NCBI GenBank assembly: GCA_029204225.1
Contig: CM055106.1
Coordinates: 45,741,180 to 45,805,179, forward strand
DNA length: 64,000 bases
Source: Diphasiastrum complanatum
Taxonomy: Eukaryota; Streptophyta; Lycopodiopsida; Lycopodiales; Lycopodiaceae
Reading direction: 5' to 3'
In this document: piece after piece, positions 1-12,422 of the stretch
Position numbering within the stretch: the stretch's first letter is position 1
How the letters are laid out: the number at the start of each line of letters is the position of its first letter
The notes under the pieces: generated by a model
The model's database searches: none
What the model saw: only the letters and a program-made list of their open reading frames with translations
What the model was told of the DNA's origin: nothing
Made by a program: the position numbers and the translations under genes

Positions 1-370
1 GTGAAGGTGTCTTTAAATCAGTTTAACTCATGAAAATAGATGACCTTCGGGAATTTCTCCCTCTTTGCATTTTTTGGGAAAAATGCGAAAAAGGCGAAGG
101 TGTTAAAAACAGTTGAACTTTTGAACTGCACAAGTTAAACTTTTTGGACTGTTGCAAACTGTCGTGAACATTTCGTGAAATAGTTTAAACTGTTGAATCT
201 ATGATAGTGTCACGAAATTCTCACAAAAGTTTCGCAAACATTTTATGAAATAGTTTAAACTGTTGGATAATGCTAGTTTCGCAAACAATTCGTGAAACTG
301 TCGCGAACATAGTTCGTTTTTGCAGACTATCGCGACTTTGTGGCGAACATAGTTCATTTCTGCAGACTTG
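1..370. repeat. LTR-like remnant with short internal repeats
   Basis: The stretch has two short direct repeats. A block ending in gaaatagtttaaactgttg occurs near 176-195 and again near 247-265, about 70 bp apart. A block starting gcgaacatagttc occurs near 303 and 342, 39 bp apart. The wording around ttcatttctgcagact resembles the copia LTR at 15,766-16,835, which has gttcatttctgcatag. I infer a decayed LTR fragment of that family. No coding sequence is seen. Confidence 0.35.
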
Positions 371-3220
371 TTCTTGAAGATGGCCTTGTATTCAATGACT
401 TCAGGTAATTGAACTAAACATCAAAACTTGAATTTATGACAGAATTAGTTACCCTTTTTTGGAGATCAGCCGGAAGCCCGTTGTAGACGTTCTTCAGATA
501 AATTGGTTGTTTGAGTTTGTGATTTCTGCAGGTATCAGATGAGCAGACTTTGAACCCAAAATAGGTTTCACCTTACCCTAGATCAAAAATCAATAGACGT
601 GCAGGAAGAATCATGAAATAGAAATCATTTGTTCACCAAGGAGGCAACTGTGGGCTTAATTTCCAACAAAATCCAACACGGACATAGATTTTGCGTATGT
701 ATCTTTGTGATTTCAGGCATCTTTTCTACATGAAATAGCATTTGCATCTTCAACAACAAAAAAATTGAATCCTTGCATTACCTTTATTTGTGATTGCTAA
801 TGTATTGAATCTGAAAGAACATAAGGCCATCTCAATTTTTGACATGCTTTTATTGAATGCTCAATTAGTGAAGGAAACAACTAGCAAACCCATAGTTATG
901 TTGAGAAAAGATATAAAGACAGATCATGATTTTTTATCCACTTGATGAGTAATGTAAGAAATAACACAACTAGCAATTCTTTCATAAGGGACGAAGTAAA
1001 TCATGTGGAAGGACCTTGCTAGGCATAGATTGGATATTTTTTGAAAATATTATAAATCTGGTTGTTGGGATCCTCAGCCTTTCTAAGCTCTTTTGTCTTG
1101 GCTTTTTTGTGATGAGATAATATCAACATCCTTGTGGGGTGTGCTTGTTTGTAGAAATCAAAAGTTTAAAATAATAATATCTGTCTTTTTATCATATGGT
1201 ATTCTTATTTATCAATAATGCTGAAACTCCTTGCAACGTGCATTAGTGGTTTCCTTTTAATTTATTCTCCTAGATGCTTTTAGGTTGTTCTTTTTCTTTT
1301 CTATTGTAGCTTTTTATACATAATCTCTTATTAACCACAATTTGATACATGAGAGAAAAACTTCTCTCAATGTAGACATGGTATAGAATCGGTATCACAC
1401 ACTACTTTTATTAGACAATAGGACATTATTTTGTCTAACAAAATCAACTTTTGGAGCTTGTTAAGTATGAAGGAAACCATATTGCATTTTGAACTAGATT
1501 TTTATGCATTCAAGAATCACTAAACTTGATTGCTACAACTAATGTTCTTTGAACATTATCTTAATAGACGTTTAATTTTTCATTAATATCATGATTGGTC
1601 TCATCATGTGCTCTACTTAGATGCTACCTTTTTGTAACATTTGTCCTATTTTCATTATATATCAGCTTGTAGCTTGCATTCTAAGTAATCACTATTGCTA
1701 CTAATACAACGAGGTTAGTACAGGTGGTGAAAGGAATCATAACAAAAGGAAAAGAAAAAAGGGACATTGTAAGTAGTTGCTCAAGAATCATGAAAAAGTA
1801 CACATATAGGGTATAAACCATCAATCCAAAAGTTGTCGACTATGAATAATCTCTTTGATAGAGAACATTATTGTGGAATCAAAGTCTCTTTGATTATCCC
1901 ATCAACTATTTCTAACCATTGTTTTCATTAAGTTCATAGCCATTTACTTTTCAATTTAGGTATTCGGTGACATCATTTATGATACTTACATTATGCTACT
2001 AGGAAACTTTGCTAAAAAAAAATGCACCTTATTTATAGAGAGTTCTTTGTGATTAAAGCATAAAGCATGCATGCACAACAAGTTGGTGAAAATATGAGGT
2101 ATGTCACTTCTAATTATGTGTTTGAATGCACTCAATGTGAAAAAGATATACAAGTTTGATATATTTGTTATTTGATTTTCACGTCATAGTCATAGACTAG
2201 GATTTTGCAAAAACATTATGTAAGCATGTACCAAAACACTTTTTGAGTATAGTGTCCAATGCTCATAATGAGCATGTCAAAAGATGAGAGTATAGTGAGG
2301 CACGATGATGACTTTTTTTTTAAAGCATAGATCAAATACAAAGAATCTTGATTCTTGAGAGAATCTAAATTATCTAGTCACTAGAATTTTCTTGTAATGA
2401 ATGATTGATAAGATTGAAAGATGTCACATTGTCCAATATTGGGAATAGGATTACATGTTTTACTTGCTTCTATTTTTAGATATAAACAAAAAAATTTAGC
2501 ATCTATGGGGGTTGTGTGTAAAAACCAAGACTACAAACAATTTTAAGGGGGGAATCTCGAATTGATCCTAGCCTAATAAGGCTTATAGATAGCCTCATTT
2601 TACAAGTTCCCAAACTTGTTAAGGATGATAATGGTAAGAAAAAAAAAGATCAATACCTATCACATGAGGGATAAAACACTTTTTTTTTCTATCAAAAACT
2701 TAATACATAGCATGGACATAAAAAAAGAGCTTTTGTCATCAACAATAGATGTATATTGGAGGTTTTCATTACTTGGTGATAGAAGAATGGAGAAGCCAAG
2801 TTACTATGTTCATATGCCAAGAAAGTAATGTAGCTTCTGTGCATAGAAAGTTTTCATTTGTAATCTCATGACTTATTATGAAGTTGATAAAAGTGATAGT
2901 GAAGCATGCTATCTGGAAACCAATCTATATATGTTTCTTAAGTCTCTTGGAAAGCATAGGGACAAAGAAAATAGGGCAACCTCTAAGAAGGAATCAATTC
3001 TTAAGGAGGAATCTAAATTGGATTTGAAGAAGAATGTGAAAGTACTCTAGTAATAACTTAGGCAAGAACTAGATGCAAGGCTTGGGGACACGACCCCCTG
3101 CCAAATTGAGGGCCTCACATGTGTGAAATTTAACAAGTAATGGGCCAAAAAAATTTCACTAGTAGTATTCATTTACTTGATCTTAAAGTGAAGTAAATTT
3201 AGTAGCTACTTTAAGATGCA
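371..3220. other. AT-rich stretch without a recognised gene
   Basis: Only short open stretches occur, such as 2616-2828 and 2868-3050, with biased lysine/serine-rich composition and no recognisable motif. Around 640-700 the wording resembles the junction before an LTR in plant retroelements, but no partner end is visible. I see nothing else that can be supported. Confidence 0.4.
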
Positions 3221-3650
3221 TCTAGACCATTGATGTAAATAGATGCAAGTGACGATCGCTATGTTATCGCCATCCATAGAGGCACTGCCACCTCTCCCGC
3301 GTGCACTAGAGCTATATACCACCATCAGGCAAGCCCGGATCTCCGATAAGCCATGGTATCCCATGCCACCATACCTTACCCTCGAACCTTGCCTACCTAC
3401 ATCCTGAGGCCTAGATAATAGTCCTGACCTGACCGTCTAGACCATTGATGTAAATAGATGCAGGTGACGAACGCTATGTTACCGACCATCCATAGAGGCA
3501 CTGCCAGCTCTCCCCTATGCACTAGAACTGTAGACCACCATCAGGCAAGCTCGGATCTCCGATAAGCCATGACATCCCATGCCACCATAGCTTACCCTCG
3601 ACCCTTGCCTAACTACATCCGGAGGCCTAGATAATCATCTTAAATTGACC
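3221..3650. repeat. Two-copy tandem repeat, 215-bp period
   Basis: Copy one starts at 3221 and copy two at 3436, both with tctagaccattgatgtaaat. The copies share matched blocks such as ccaccatcaggcaagc, ggatctccgataagccatg and gaggcctagataat in the same order, with scattered differences. The block is more GC-rich than its surroundings. It lies just left of a minus-strand gypsy 3' end, so it may belong to that element's LTR. That placement is inference. Confidence 0.75.
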
Positions 3651-3947
3651 ACCAGTGAAAGAGCTCTTCATAATCTAGGAGAGAATCAATAACAAGCTCA
3701 TGGAGATCCACCTCTATATACATAGTCTAGGTGGGGTCATCTCCGACCATGGGAGTCACACATGACCATTGAAACACATCAATTGTGCACACTGACGCTG
3801 GTCCACAACAAAGATTCGCCTCACAAAAGACCTATAGCTCCAGACACATGGCACCCAAAAGACCTATAGCTCCAAACCAGCATTTTGTCCCATAAATGAG
3901 ATCGTCACCTCAAGTAACCTATTGCGTGCCCTTATGGATACGTAACA

Positions 3948-4510
3948 TTCCCTCCCCCTTTAAGAGTCTCCTCCTAATGGGAGCAAGCCAGACAAGTTTA
4001 GTCTTAAATAGTCTTCTCTCTCCCATGTGTCCTCCTCATCTAAGTTGCCTTTCCAGCGTACTAAAAATTTAGAAACCAAATGGTTTCTCAGTTGGTGACG
4101 AAAAACGTCCACCACCTTTTATGGGCACGTTATTCAAAAAGGTAGTCAGATCTTTCAACTCAACCAATTCACCTTCCAGAATTAGAAAATCCTTTTGGCT
4201 AAGTCACTCTTTCAAACAACTTACATGGAAAACAAGATGAACTCGCGCAACTCGTAACCATGGATGTCCTAATAGAATTTGGTAGACATTTGGCGCTTCT
4301 TGTAAGTCCATCACTATGAAAGTAATGATGAACTGTACTCCCGCAATTCTGATAGGTATATCTTCCACCATTCCTCATGGATGAACTATCGTTTGATCAG
4401 CTAGCTTAATAGCAAAAGTAGCAGGCTTAATCTTTGTAAGGCCTCATTTTGCACAAAGCTTTGTAGAAATCAGGTTAACTCCTGAACCTCCATCTATCAC
4501 GGCTGCTTTT
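3948..4510 (-). pseudogene. Ty3/gypsy (chromovirus-type) fossil fragment
   Basis: Read on the minus strand, about 4240-4500 gives a retropepsin-like stretch with DGGSGVNLIS and, later, ILLGHPWLR. About 3960-4240 gives an integrase C-terminal style FHVSKL and a chromodomain-like EEDTWERED. A purine-rich tract at 3948-3964 is followed on the minus strand by tgttacgtatcc, a likely LTR start at 3947. Parts seen are protease, integrase tail, chromodomain and polypurine tract. The element is old and broken in many places. Confidence 0.6.
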
Positions 4511-4564
4511 TCTATTTTTGGTATTATTTTTTGCCGACCTGACAATAGATAGATCTGAATCACA

Positions 4565-5062
4565 CCTAAGCACAGTGAATCGGGCGAAGGTTCTTTTTTT
4601 GTATTTTTAGGGTTTTGACGTTTTTTTCGTTGTTTTTTGACGATTTTTCTGATGTTTCTAAAAATCTGCTGGGAATTAATCTTCGCCCTTCATATTGAAG
4701 GTTCTGTAAACAAAAACAAAGGTGTTTGCAACTTGGCAAAGGTTTCCTAAAAGAGGGTAAAAAGTTATTAGCTCTAATGATGCTTTTTGTCTCTTTTTTG
4801 ACCAAATCTGACAGATTTGACTGATTATTGTTATTTTCTCTGATATCTCATATTCAAATGGATCTTAAGATTGGTGATCTAAATAGCTTTCCCTATTTAT
4901 CAATCAGATTAGATTTCAAACAAGCCAATCCACTCAAATCAAGCAAAATCAATCCCGCACTAACCCTAAAATGCAGATCTAACACTATTCATGCCACGAC
5001 AAGATGCCTAATGCAAGCTAACTATCCAACAATCATGCTACAACTGAAAAATTGGCGTAGCT
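4565..5062. other. No gene recognised; probable retroelement leader
   Basis: The stretch has T-rich runs near 4590-4650 and no recognisable domain on either strand. It lies between a gypsy fragment on the left and a tRNA-Asp-type primer site on the right, so it may be internal leader of the element primed at 5063-5079. Open stretches at 4566-4805 and 4828-5088 look like chance. Confidence 0.3.
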
Positions 5063-5079
5063 CCCCGGCAACGGCGCCA
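5063..5079 (-). other. Primer-binding site, tRNA-Asp type
   Basis: The plus strand reads ccccggcaacggcgcca, which equals the 3' end of plant tRNA-Asp including CCA. On the minus strand it is the primer site used by Athila-like Ty3/gypsy elements. Four bases separate it from the LTR end at 5084. Only the 3' 17 nt of the tRNA match, so this is not a tRNA gene. Confidence 0.75.
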
Positions 5080-5083
5080 AAAT

Positions 5084-6320
5084 TGTAGTGGGTTTCTTTC
5101 CTTGCCTAACCTGAATCCAAGATCTAGTCAATCTAGCATCAAAGAGGCAGAGTTAGTTGTCACGCGTAGGTTCGTTCCCATGAGAGCGATAGTTTAGTTC
5201 AGATTTCAACATGAATGGAGGATTCACATCTATCTCTACATCCATTAACCCTACTCTTTAATACTACACATCCCTTAACACTTACAATCCGTTAACACTA
5301 CACATCCACAACAGAGATAGCTTACTCTTTCTCTCTCTCCCTTTCTCTCTCATAAAAAGTATAATAACATACAATCCCAATAACACTCAGATCCAACAAT
5401 TAGCAAAATCCAAATAAGCATGAGAGATGGAGGAAAAGTGATAGAGAGCAAGGACATTCATCAATCCATTTCTGAAGAGAACCAATCTGCTTCATTAAAA
5501 TGAGGAAAATGAACATCAGGAGCAACTCGAGTTGGTCCCTTCTTATAGTACAGAGGAGGACCCTGGCCTCTGAATCCTATTGGTCCAATCTTGCCTCTCT
5601 TTTTATTCAAATTTAAAAAAGTGTGGGAACCATCAAAATTGGAGGGAAACCCAACTTTATTCACTAGCTTGACATTTGGGCCCTGCGACATTAAAAGTCC
5701 CGCAAGAAGGCCTAAAGTCCTTTTATTGACTTTTAACTAATCAATTAAATTGTGCGATCATCAGGTTGGACTTACACACGCAGGGTGCCAAATCTCTCTC
5801 ACTTATTAACTAGGGTTAGGGTTGCCTTGAGATCTGCAGACCCTCCAACACTCTCATCCAAAAAACTAAGTTTCAACTCAAGCTCTCACACTCTCATAGA
5901 GTGGCTCAGGATCCAAGATGGGTGGAAACCAAGATCAATGATTGGACCACTCTCATACCACCTCTTACAATGGTGGGACCACTCTCAAACCACCTCTTAC
6001 TTTGATTGGACCATTTTGGTACACCTCTTGCTCATATTGGTCCACATGGTCACGTGACATTATGAGATGCAAGATCCTCTCTCTCTACCATCATGCCAAG
6101 TGTCAAAAACTACACTAACTCTAGCTAATCTAAGTCTTAAATTGGCCAAATCACATATTTACAAGTGTACATGGAGTGGATGTGGCCTAGAACTCCCAAA
6201 ACTCAAGATAGATAACTTTAATATTTTTCACACTTTTTGCCACAATAGAAGCACTTTCCTTTCTTCTTGGTCTTGCTGGATGTGTTGGAAGAAGAAAAGA
6301 GAAATTGATCACAACTAAGT
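5084..6320 (-). repeat. Probable 5' LTR of a minus-strand gypsy element
   Basis: The LTR end, plus-strand tgtagtgggtttc, directly abuts the tRNA-Asp primer site. The far end is uncertain and is placed near 6320 only because sequence from about 6350 belongs to another LTR family. There are CT-rich tracts near 5330-5350 and repeated phrases around 5940-6010 (ttggaccactctcataccacc and similar). No second LTR copy was found in the window. Confidence 0.45.
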
Positions 6321-6349
6321 CGAAGTCGGCAGACAAGCTATCGAGCTCT

Positions 6350-7130
6350 ACAAAAAAATCCTTCTTCTAATGCATGACTACACCTATCATAAATCAAACA
6401 AAGCTATCATTACAATCATCACGTTCATTCTTTTAGTAACTAATTGTGAAATTATTAGTACTAAAGTGATTTCATAGACAAACAATTACAGAGTGTGAGT
6501 GATGTATAAAATAGTGCAATGCCAAAGCATTCGACAGATCGACTTGACCGTTCGACTCATTCGACAAAATAGACTAACAATAACATATAACTACAAAGAG
6601 GCATGCATGCATTCTGACATAATATTAAACACAATAAGAATATATAATTGATTCAATAAGTAGCATGTACAAATCAAATGACGATAGCACAAAACAATAG
6701 CAGATGCAATCGCGTACTCTAAACTATCTCTGAGTAGTAGATAACTCAGTTTGATGCACTTCTGCTAATAAGCAACAAGTATTACTAGATATATTCAAAG
6801 TAGAAACATTACTAATATTTTGTGAGTCTTCTACATGAAAGTAGAAGAAAAGTAGAAGTACTATTTTTCTCTTCTAACGATCTGCTATTTATACTAATAA
6901 GGATTGAGGTTTAGGCTTATCCATTTAGGTCAACTAATCAGGTCACAAGTTGCAATTGGAGCTTAGCCACAATGATCTATCATCCATCTAGTTAGAACTT
7001 CCAAGAAATTTACTTGCTAACCAATTAGGACAAGTCGTTAGCTTCATAACAAACGGAAACAAAAACTGTCTGTTAGTTGAATTTTTTTGACATAAAAAAT
7101 TGGGCTAATTTGAATGGAAATCATCTACAA
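6350..7130 (-). repeat. Antisense copy of the copia LTR family seen at 15,766
   Basis: Reverse-complemented, this stretch matches the plus-strand LTR at 15,766-16,835 in order. It has an actcagagata...agagtacgcg block (6710-6740 here, near 16,513-16,535 there) and gacctaa followed by ttagtataaatag, a likely TATA box (near 6890 here, 16,290-16,312 there). It is a diverged solo LTR or LTR fragment. Boundaries are approximate. Confidence 0.55.
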
Positions 7131-7410
7131 AATCAGTTGATGAACTGGAACAATAGTGAATCTTACAAAATTTGATGCAAAATATTGGACCAGAAGGGGG
7201 TCCCAACCTGCCCTTAAAGTGGCTAGACACATTATTAGATAGGTAGGCAATAGATCTTTATAGTAGTCTCAGGAACAGTCAACAATATTTGATATATGCT
7301 AGTTTTTGTAAGACAGAGCGAAAAATGCTGGTCCATGTAAAAATAGATCCAAGCCTGTCTAAATGTGGCTAATCAAAACTTTTAGGCCTTAAAATTGGCC
7401 TAAAAGTAAA
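7131..7410. other. No gene recognised
   Basis: This is AT-rich sequence between an LTR fragment and gag/integrase scraps. No motif, repeat or open frame of note is seen. Confidence 0.35.
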
Positions 7411-7530
7411 ATGCTAGAGTGTTTCTCCTGCATGGAAAAGGGACATCTTTCAAAAGATTGCCCAAAGAAACAAAAGAAAACTGGTGGGCATCCTAAATCT
7501 TTCAAGGTGCTTTCTCAGCTGCTAGTGCAC
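7411..7530 (+). pseudogene. Retroelement gag zinc-knuckle scrap
   Basis: The plus strand encodes CFSCMEKGHLSKDC, a CX2CX4HX4C nucleocapsid knuckle, followed by a lysine-rich tail. This is typical of plant LTR-element gag. The rest of the element is not visible, so the family is unassigned. Confidence 0.55.
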
Positions 7531-7771
7531 GTACAACCAATAGGCATGTCTTGCAAAGTTTATGTAGAGCTTCATGGCACAACTGTAGAGATTTAGACTC
7601 ATCAATGTGTTGTGTGGTGGAAACTCTCAATGATGGCACCAAAAACTCTACAGACATTACGACATCTTGACCATAAACTAGTTGAAATGGCATTTGACCA
7701 GTGCTTCCCTCAAATTCACATTCTCGGGGTCCAGAGTTGTTCTCTAGCAACACGTTATATAGATCTGACAA
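7530..7771 (-). pseudogene. Ty3/gypsy integrase C-terminal fragment
   Basis: The minus strand reads TGQMPFQLVYGQDVVMSVEF followed by VPSLRVS, which matches the conserved TG..PF.LVYG..VMP.E segment after the integrase core of plant gypsy elements. It lies head to head with the gag knuckle at 7411-7530, so the two are parts of different insertions. It is an isolated, old fossil. Confidence 0.65.
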
Positions 7772-7779
7772 TGCTCAAT

Positions 7780-9320
7780 CTTCTCATCATCATTCTAAAC
7801 CTAGCTCATATCTAACAAGATAGAAGTTGGCAATGAGATACGTGTAATTCTTAGGAAGAAATGGATTGCAGCCCTCTGAAGCCAAGTTTAACTTCGAAAA
7901 ACATTGGATCAAGTGCAACTCCAAGGATTTTATACTCCTAATAGTGCTCCTCGTATTGACTCTTGAGAATCAACAATTTAGATGACAATCTTCATGCAGC
8001 TAGTGGGATGAGATGCTCTCTCTTGCACAATCCCTAGCTGGCTCCCTTGGAGGAGGAGATGGAATGTTTCCCTTTAGTTTTCCATCTCTTCACCCTTCAA
8101 ATACCACTTTTCACTTCACGTACCTGTTGTACTCTGACTGTTGGGTGTCTAGGATCATGTGGACCCCTTTCAACTCACCTTTTTCCATTAATCATGAGTT
8201 CACTTTTTCTACTTTTCCTTGTCATGATATGTTATGTACTTGTCCACTGGCTAATGATGTCATCCATTGACCAAGTGAGATTTTTCGTACTAGCCCATGT
8301 GCTTAATAGGTGAAGGGCTATGAAGGCCTACATTAGCCATTATTGCCTATTAATGACAATACTTAACCAACCGTTAATTGCCATTTTGCGAAAGGTGAAG
8401 GTCTTTGGTTTTTCTCAATTTCTCACGAAAAACTTTTTGTTTGCTAAGGTGGGGGGGCCAGGGCCTAGTTGGCCTTTACTTTTGATTTTTTGTTTGTCGG
8501 TCCCTTTGCCAATAACCGTCGTAATATTGGATTTTTAGGCCGTAGATTCACAATTCTTCATTCTAGTTGTGTCTGATTCCGATCCCCATACTCAGGTGCC
8601 CGATTCTCATTCTCAAATCCAATGCTCTGAATAATCGCTAAACACTGTTATGTCCATTTTTACTGTCTTTTTTTTTTCTGGTAGCCCAGATGATCTTATT
8701 TCAGTTTTTCGAGTTGTCGTTTCTTGTGTGACAAACTAGCCAATCTTCGACCTAGACTGGCCATCCCTAAAAACAAAGAGATTTTTCTATTAGTCAAAAT
8801 ATTGATAAGTATATCAAAATTGTGCTCGACGCCCTTGAACTTGATTACCATTCAAACAATGGCCACTTTTGGGAGGCAACCACGGAACTCCAATACTATC
8901 CACATTCAAGTGTTATCAATTACACAAGCACATAAGCAAAAGGGGGTGGCACCATCTCCACCACCATCAATATCAATGGTCGATGATCAAGCTTCTACGA
9001 CAGGAGCATATCCAAATGCCAAAGAAGTAGGACGCCAACATCAGAGGATCCACCATTGGATACAAAAAGTACAAGCAGAGAAAGATGCACAAGCTACAAT
9101 GAATCCAGCCCAAGAAATGCCAACACTGCCAATCATTTTGCCAAAAATATCGGATCTAAATGATTGGTGTCACGACCATGTAGAAGGGCATAGTGATTTG
9201 GGCTTGTAAGTGATTGGAAAGAACTTCTATCCCTTGTGGTAATTGCCCCTACATAGGTAACTAGGCGGATGGTGGAGTAGAAATTTTATCTTCAACTCTA
9301 TCAAACTCATCTCAAAACTC
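7780..9320. other. No gene supported; one unassigned open stretch
   Basis: Short frames at 8013-8538 lack any motif. The frame at 8724-9209 (161 codons, plus strand) is rich in Q, P, S and T in its middle and could be a gag remnant, but no knuckle or conserved gag motif is visible in it. I do not assign a function. A run of seven G lies near 8452. Confidence 0.3.
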
Positions 9321-9329
9321 ATGGTATTG

Positions 9330-9640
9330 CCTTTGAGCTTCTACAAAGTTAGGGTAAGATTGTGGAATCATGGAAGTATTAGCAGGAGGGGGTGGTTGTG
9401 CTAGGTTCTTAGACTGATCTAAGGCCTTATGGTGTGACTGCATGCAACGGCTCTTCAGATACCCTACATGCTGGAACTGCCTTTTTGGTCTGGTTAGGAC
9501 AATCTTTATAGCAATGCCTTCTGATACAATCAACACACTCAACTACAAAGTCATAATGAAGTCTACATTCACTTTGAAAGTGTGTGGTGTCTCCGCATAC
9601 AAAACATCTCTTCTAAAGTGCTGAAGGAAAAATGGCATAA
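9330..9640 (-). pseudogene. Gag nucleocapsid remnant with two knuckle-like motifs
   Basis: The minus strand reads CFVCGDTTHFQSEC (CX2CX4HX4C) and, about 20 residues later, a second cysteine cluster, CVDCIRRHCYKDC. A proline/glutamine-rich stretch follows. This is gag of an LTR element, family not certain. It is an old, broken fragment beside a copia gag fragment of different type. Confidence 0.5.
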
Positions 9641-9789
9641 CCATTTTGGTCGACTTGTGTAGGTTGCTCCTCTGAATCGTATTGGTCATTGGAATAAGAC
9701 GTAGATGCCTCATCTACATATGTGACATGATGACCTTCATCATAAGTAGATTCATAGGCTAGGGTGTCATAGGAGATATTCTGCACTAC

Positions 9790-10046
9790 ATTATCCTGAA
9801 CTTGGGGTCGGTTCTGTTGGTTTGGCCTGTTGGGTGGAGCAGATCCTTGTTGGAGATGTTAAGGGTGACCAAGACAAAAGTCTTGCCATCCCTGAGCTTC
9901 CACTTAGAAATGGCTTGCTCATTGACACTGGGAAGAATTTTGAGAGTCATCAAGGAGCCAATTGAAAACCATAATTCTAAGCCACACTTGAAAGCCTGGA
10001 TGTAATATGAAGTCTCATCTTGAACCATTGGGGCCCCCAAAGACAA
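9790..10046 (-). pseudogene. Ty1/copia gag fragment
   Basis: The minus strand reads VNEQAISKWKLRDGKTFVLV then TLNISN. The same phrase recurs in element B near 19,980-20,040 on the minus strand, next to its gag. That cross-match and the copia gag pattern W..RD.K....I support the call. Only a short part survives. Confidence 0.55.
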
Positions 10047-10286
10047 CCTCTCAATAAATTTTAGATCCCTACTACAAGCTATAAGATAACTAGAGCCTCA
10101 CAAACCTTGATGAAGGGCCTTGTAAGACCAAAGAGACAATCACTTTGAGTCTCACTCAAGGACTGCATTGGTGTAGGCTACTTTTAGAGTCCCAAAGAGC
10201 CCCTTAGAAAAACACATCAGATGAGTTATCACACAAATGGGTGAGTTGGTGGCATGGTGTATAATATATTTAATCACCCGTGATAT
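10047..10286. other. No gene recognised
   Basis: This short stretch lies between a gag fragment and an LTR. Nothing can be supported. Confidence 0.35.
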
Positions 10287-11619
10287 TGTTTATTGGAGTT
10301 AATCTCCCTTCACCCTGTGATCCATCTAAGTATATGCAAGTTTTTATTTCTTACCACTCTCTTCTCTTTCTATCAATTGTAGATGCAATTCTGCAGAAAA
10401 ACAAAGGATTTTGCACAAGCAAAAAAGTCAAAAATCTGCGACACTATTTTCTCATGATTCTATGACAATTCTCGGCGACAATTCAACTGCCTGCAGATTT
10501 ACATGAAGTTTCGACTCAGACGTAACATGCAAAAAGTGCGAAGGATCAGATACATGCAGATCTCGTCGTTTTGAGCCTTCTTCAAATTTTCAAAAAATGT
10601 GAAGCTCCTGACACTTGCAGAAATACAATGTATTTCTCGTAGACAATGACAGTTTATTCACGATCAACTTCTACAGCACTCCATGAGGTCACAAACTATA
10701 ATAAGGCTTTCTTACTCATAATCACTACCATCTATTATAAATGTATGGTTAATCAGAAGATTACAAGATGGTTAGTTCGTCAATAAATAGTGACTGAATG
10801 CCAATATCAACAAGTTTAGTCGGTGATGAGATGATGCATGTAGTGAGGTGTAGAGAGAAAGAGAACGATCATTGAGAGGTGATCGCAAGAGAGTTTTTAG
10901 TGTGCAAAGTAGTGTGAGAGACATAGTGCTATGCACAATTCTAAGCTATCTCATGATAGACATTGTAGTGATCTATATTCTAGCTTATACTGCACATCGG
11001 ATTCGTAAAGAATGTAATCAGCTCATTTAATTGAAGCATAGGTAGGATTTTTTTTGCACATTATGGTGTCTTGAATTATCTGATTTTACTCACTCTATCT
11101 TGTTCTGATACCATACTACAATCATCATACTTCCATAGCGATAACATCTACACTTCCATGGTTGTCTACGACACCTCAAGAAGGTAGCATACTAGATGTC
11201 ATTGACTCCTACGTTATCGGCAATCAGAGGTATTAATTCATTATAAATCATTATCCTCATTACAACTTCCACAATGATAATGGCTACACTTTCCATAGTT
11301 GTTCATGACACCTCGAGAAGGTAGTAGAACGGATGTCATTGACTCCTACATTATCAGCAATCAAAAGTATTAATTCATTTTACATATGACAGTTTCAAGA
11401 TTCTGGCTCATAGTAGATCTTAGATACATTGAAGGTTGTTGTTGTTTTGTATTCAGTTCCACACTATCAGTTCATTCTATTTTATCGGATAATTGCACAG
11501 TCCACAACGCTATAGTTAGGATTACTAAATCTAACTACATGAAACTAAAAAGATTTCAATTCTCAGATTGAACTTATTCAAGAGATATCAAAACATCCAG
11601 TTTAGATCACCTCATTTCA
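10287..11619 (+). repeat. Plus-strand copia LTR (family A type)
   Basis: It starts tgtttattggagttaatctccc, similar to tgttggattattctcctt at 15,766, and ends at ttca directly before tggtatcggcgctc (11,620-11,633), a decayed initiator-Met primer site. It has repeated ctgcagat/tgcagaaa words like the 1-370 and 15,900-16,200 stretches, and a caataaatag TATA-like site near 10,780. It carries an internal 146-bp tandem repeat. It is an old 5' LTR by position. Confidence 0.5.
11129..11400. repeat. Two-copy tandem repeat, about 146-bp period
   Basis: Two copies share, in order, acttcca, gataa, a pair of cttccat words, gacacctc.agaaggtag, gatgtcattgactcctac and tattaattcatt. Copy one begins near 11,129 and copy two near 11,275. 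It lies inside the LTR at 10,287-11,619 and is not seen in the other LTR copies of the window. Confidence 0.65.
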
Positions 11620-11633
11620 TGGTATCGGCGCTC

Positions 11634-12422
11634 AAATCCAATAGTGGTATTAGAGCACAACTGCCAAACGACTCAATATTTTTTCAACAATATTTAGCAA
11701 TAAAGTAGAGAATGAATGATATAAAGTGAAAGTTACTATATGTCCATGTCAATAGCACATGGGTGCCATTAGCATTCCAAGTCATCTATTCACAAAGTTT
11801 GGTTAGGGTGATAATATTACCGGATCTCACATGACAAACCTAGGCCTCTATGAGTTGCCATTACTAAAAACTTTTACTTATTGATCAAAAGGGAGATATA
11901 TATAAATATCACTTCTAATCTTGTGATTTCCATAGACATATGCAAAGTAGAGAATAATTATTTGAAATACGACATTTTGCTGACAAAATGAGTCGTTTAG
12001 AGGTCTACAGTTTGACATACAATTGAACTTGGAGATTCACTTTTATCACCTCTACCGTGTACATAGTATGGAGTTCATCACACCTAGATACATACTAGAA
12101 TATGCACTTGAGAATATGCCCATCATCATAGTTTGGGATGCAGTAGATCCATAAGACGAGTATAGACAAATCGATAGATAGGAGCTTAAGGGAAAATATA
12201 CACAACATTAGCTAGATCTCATTGATCTATGGTAGATTTATTAGTACTTGGAGATACACCCTCCATGTGATCAGATTTCTATAGGCTTGGAAAACCCATA
12301 TCAATCATGGAGTAGAGTTTTGCGAGATAAAGCACTTTTAGCCTAATACCATTGAGCAAGCAACTACATCCTTTAGTAGCTCATTTGAGGCATTCATTCT
12401 TAAGCAATGTAAGACAATTTTA
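11634..12422. other. No gene recognised; decayed element interior
   Basis: The stretch follows the primer-like site at 11,620 and so is probably the 5' interior of a copia element. No gag motif could be read with confidence on either strand. Confidence 0.35.

Noticed and set aside
5063-5079. tRNA-Asp gene
   Set aside because: Only the 3' 17 nt including encoded CCA match; no arms upstream. It is a primer-binding site.
5808-5822. Telomere-like gggttagggtt
   Set aside because: Only about two units; far too short for an interstitial telomere array.
8724-9209. 161-codon frame as a host gene
   Set aside because: No motif, no neighbours and composition like a decayed gag; kept only as an unassigned stretch.
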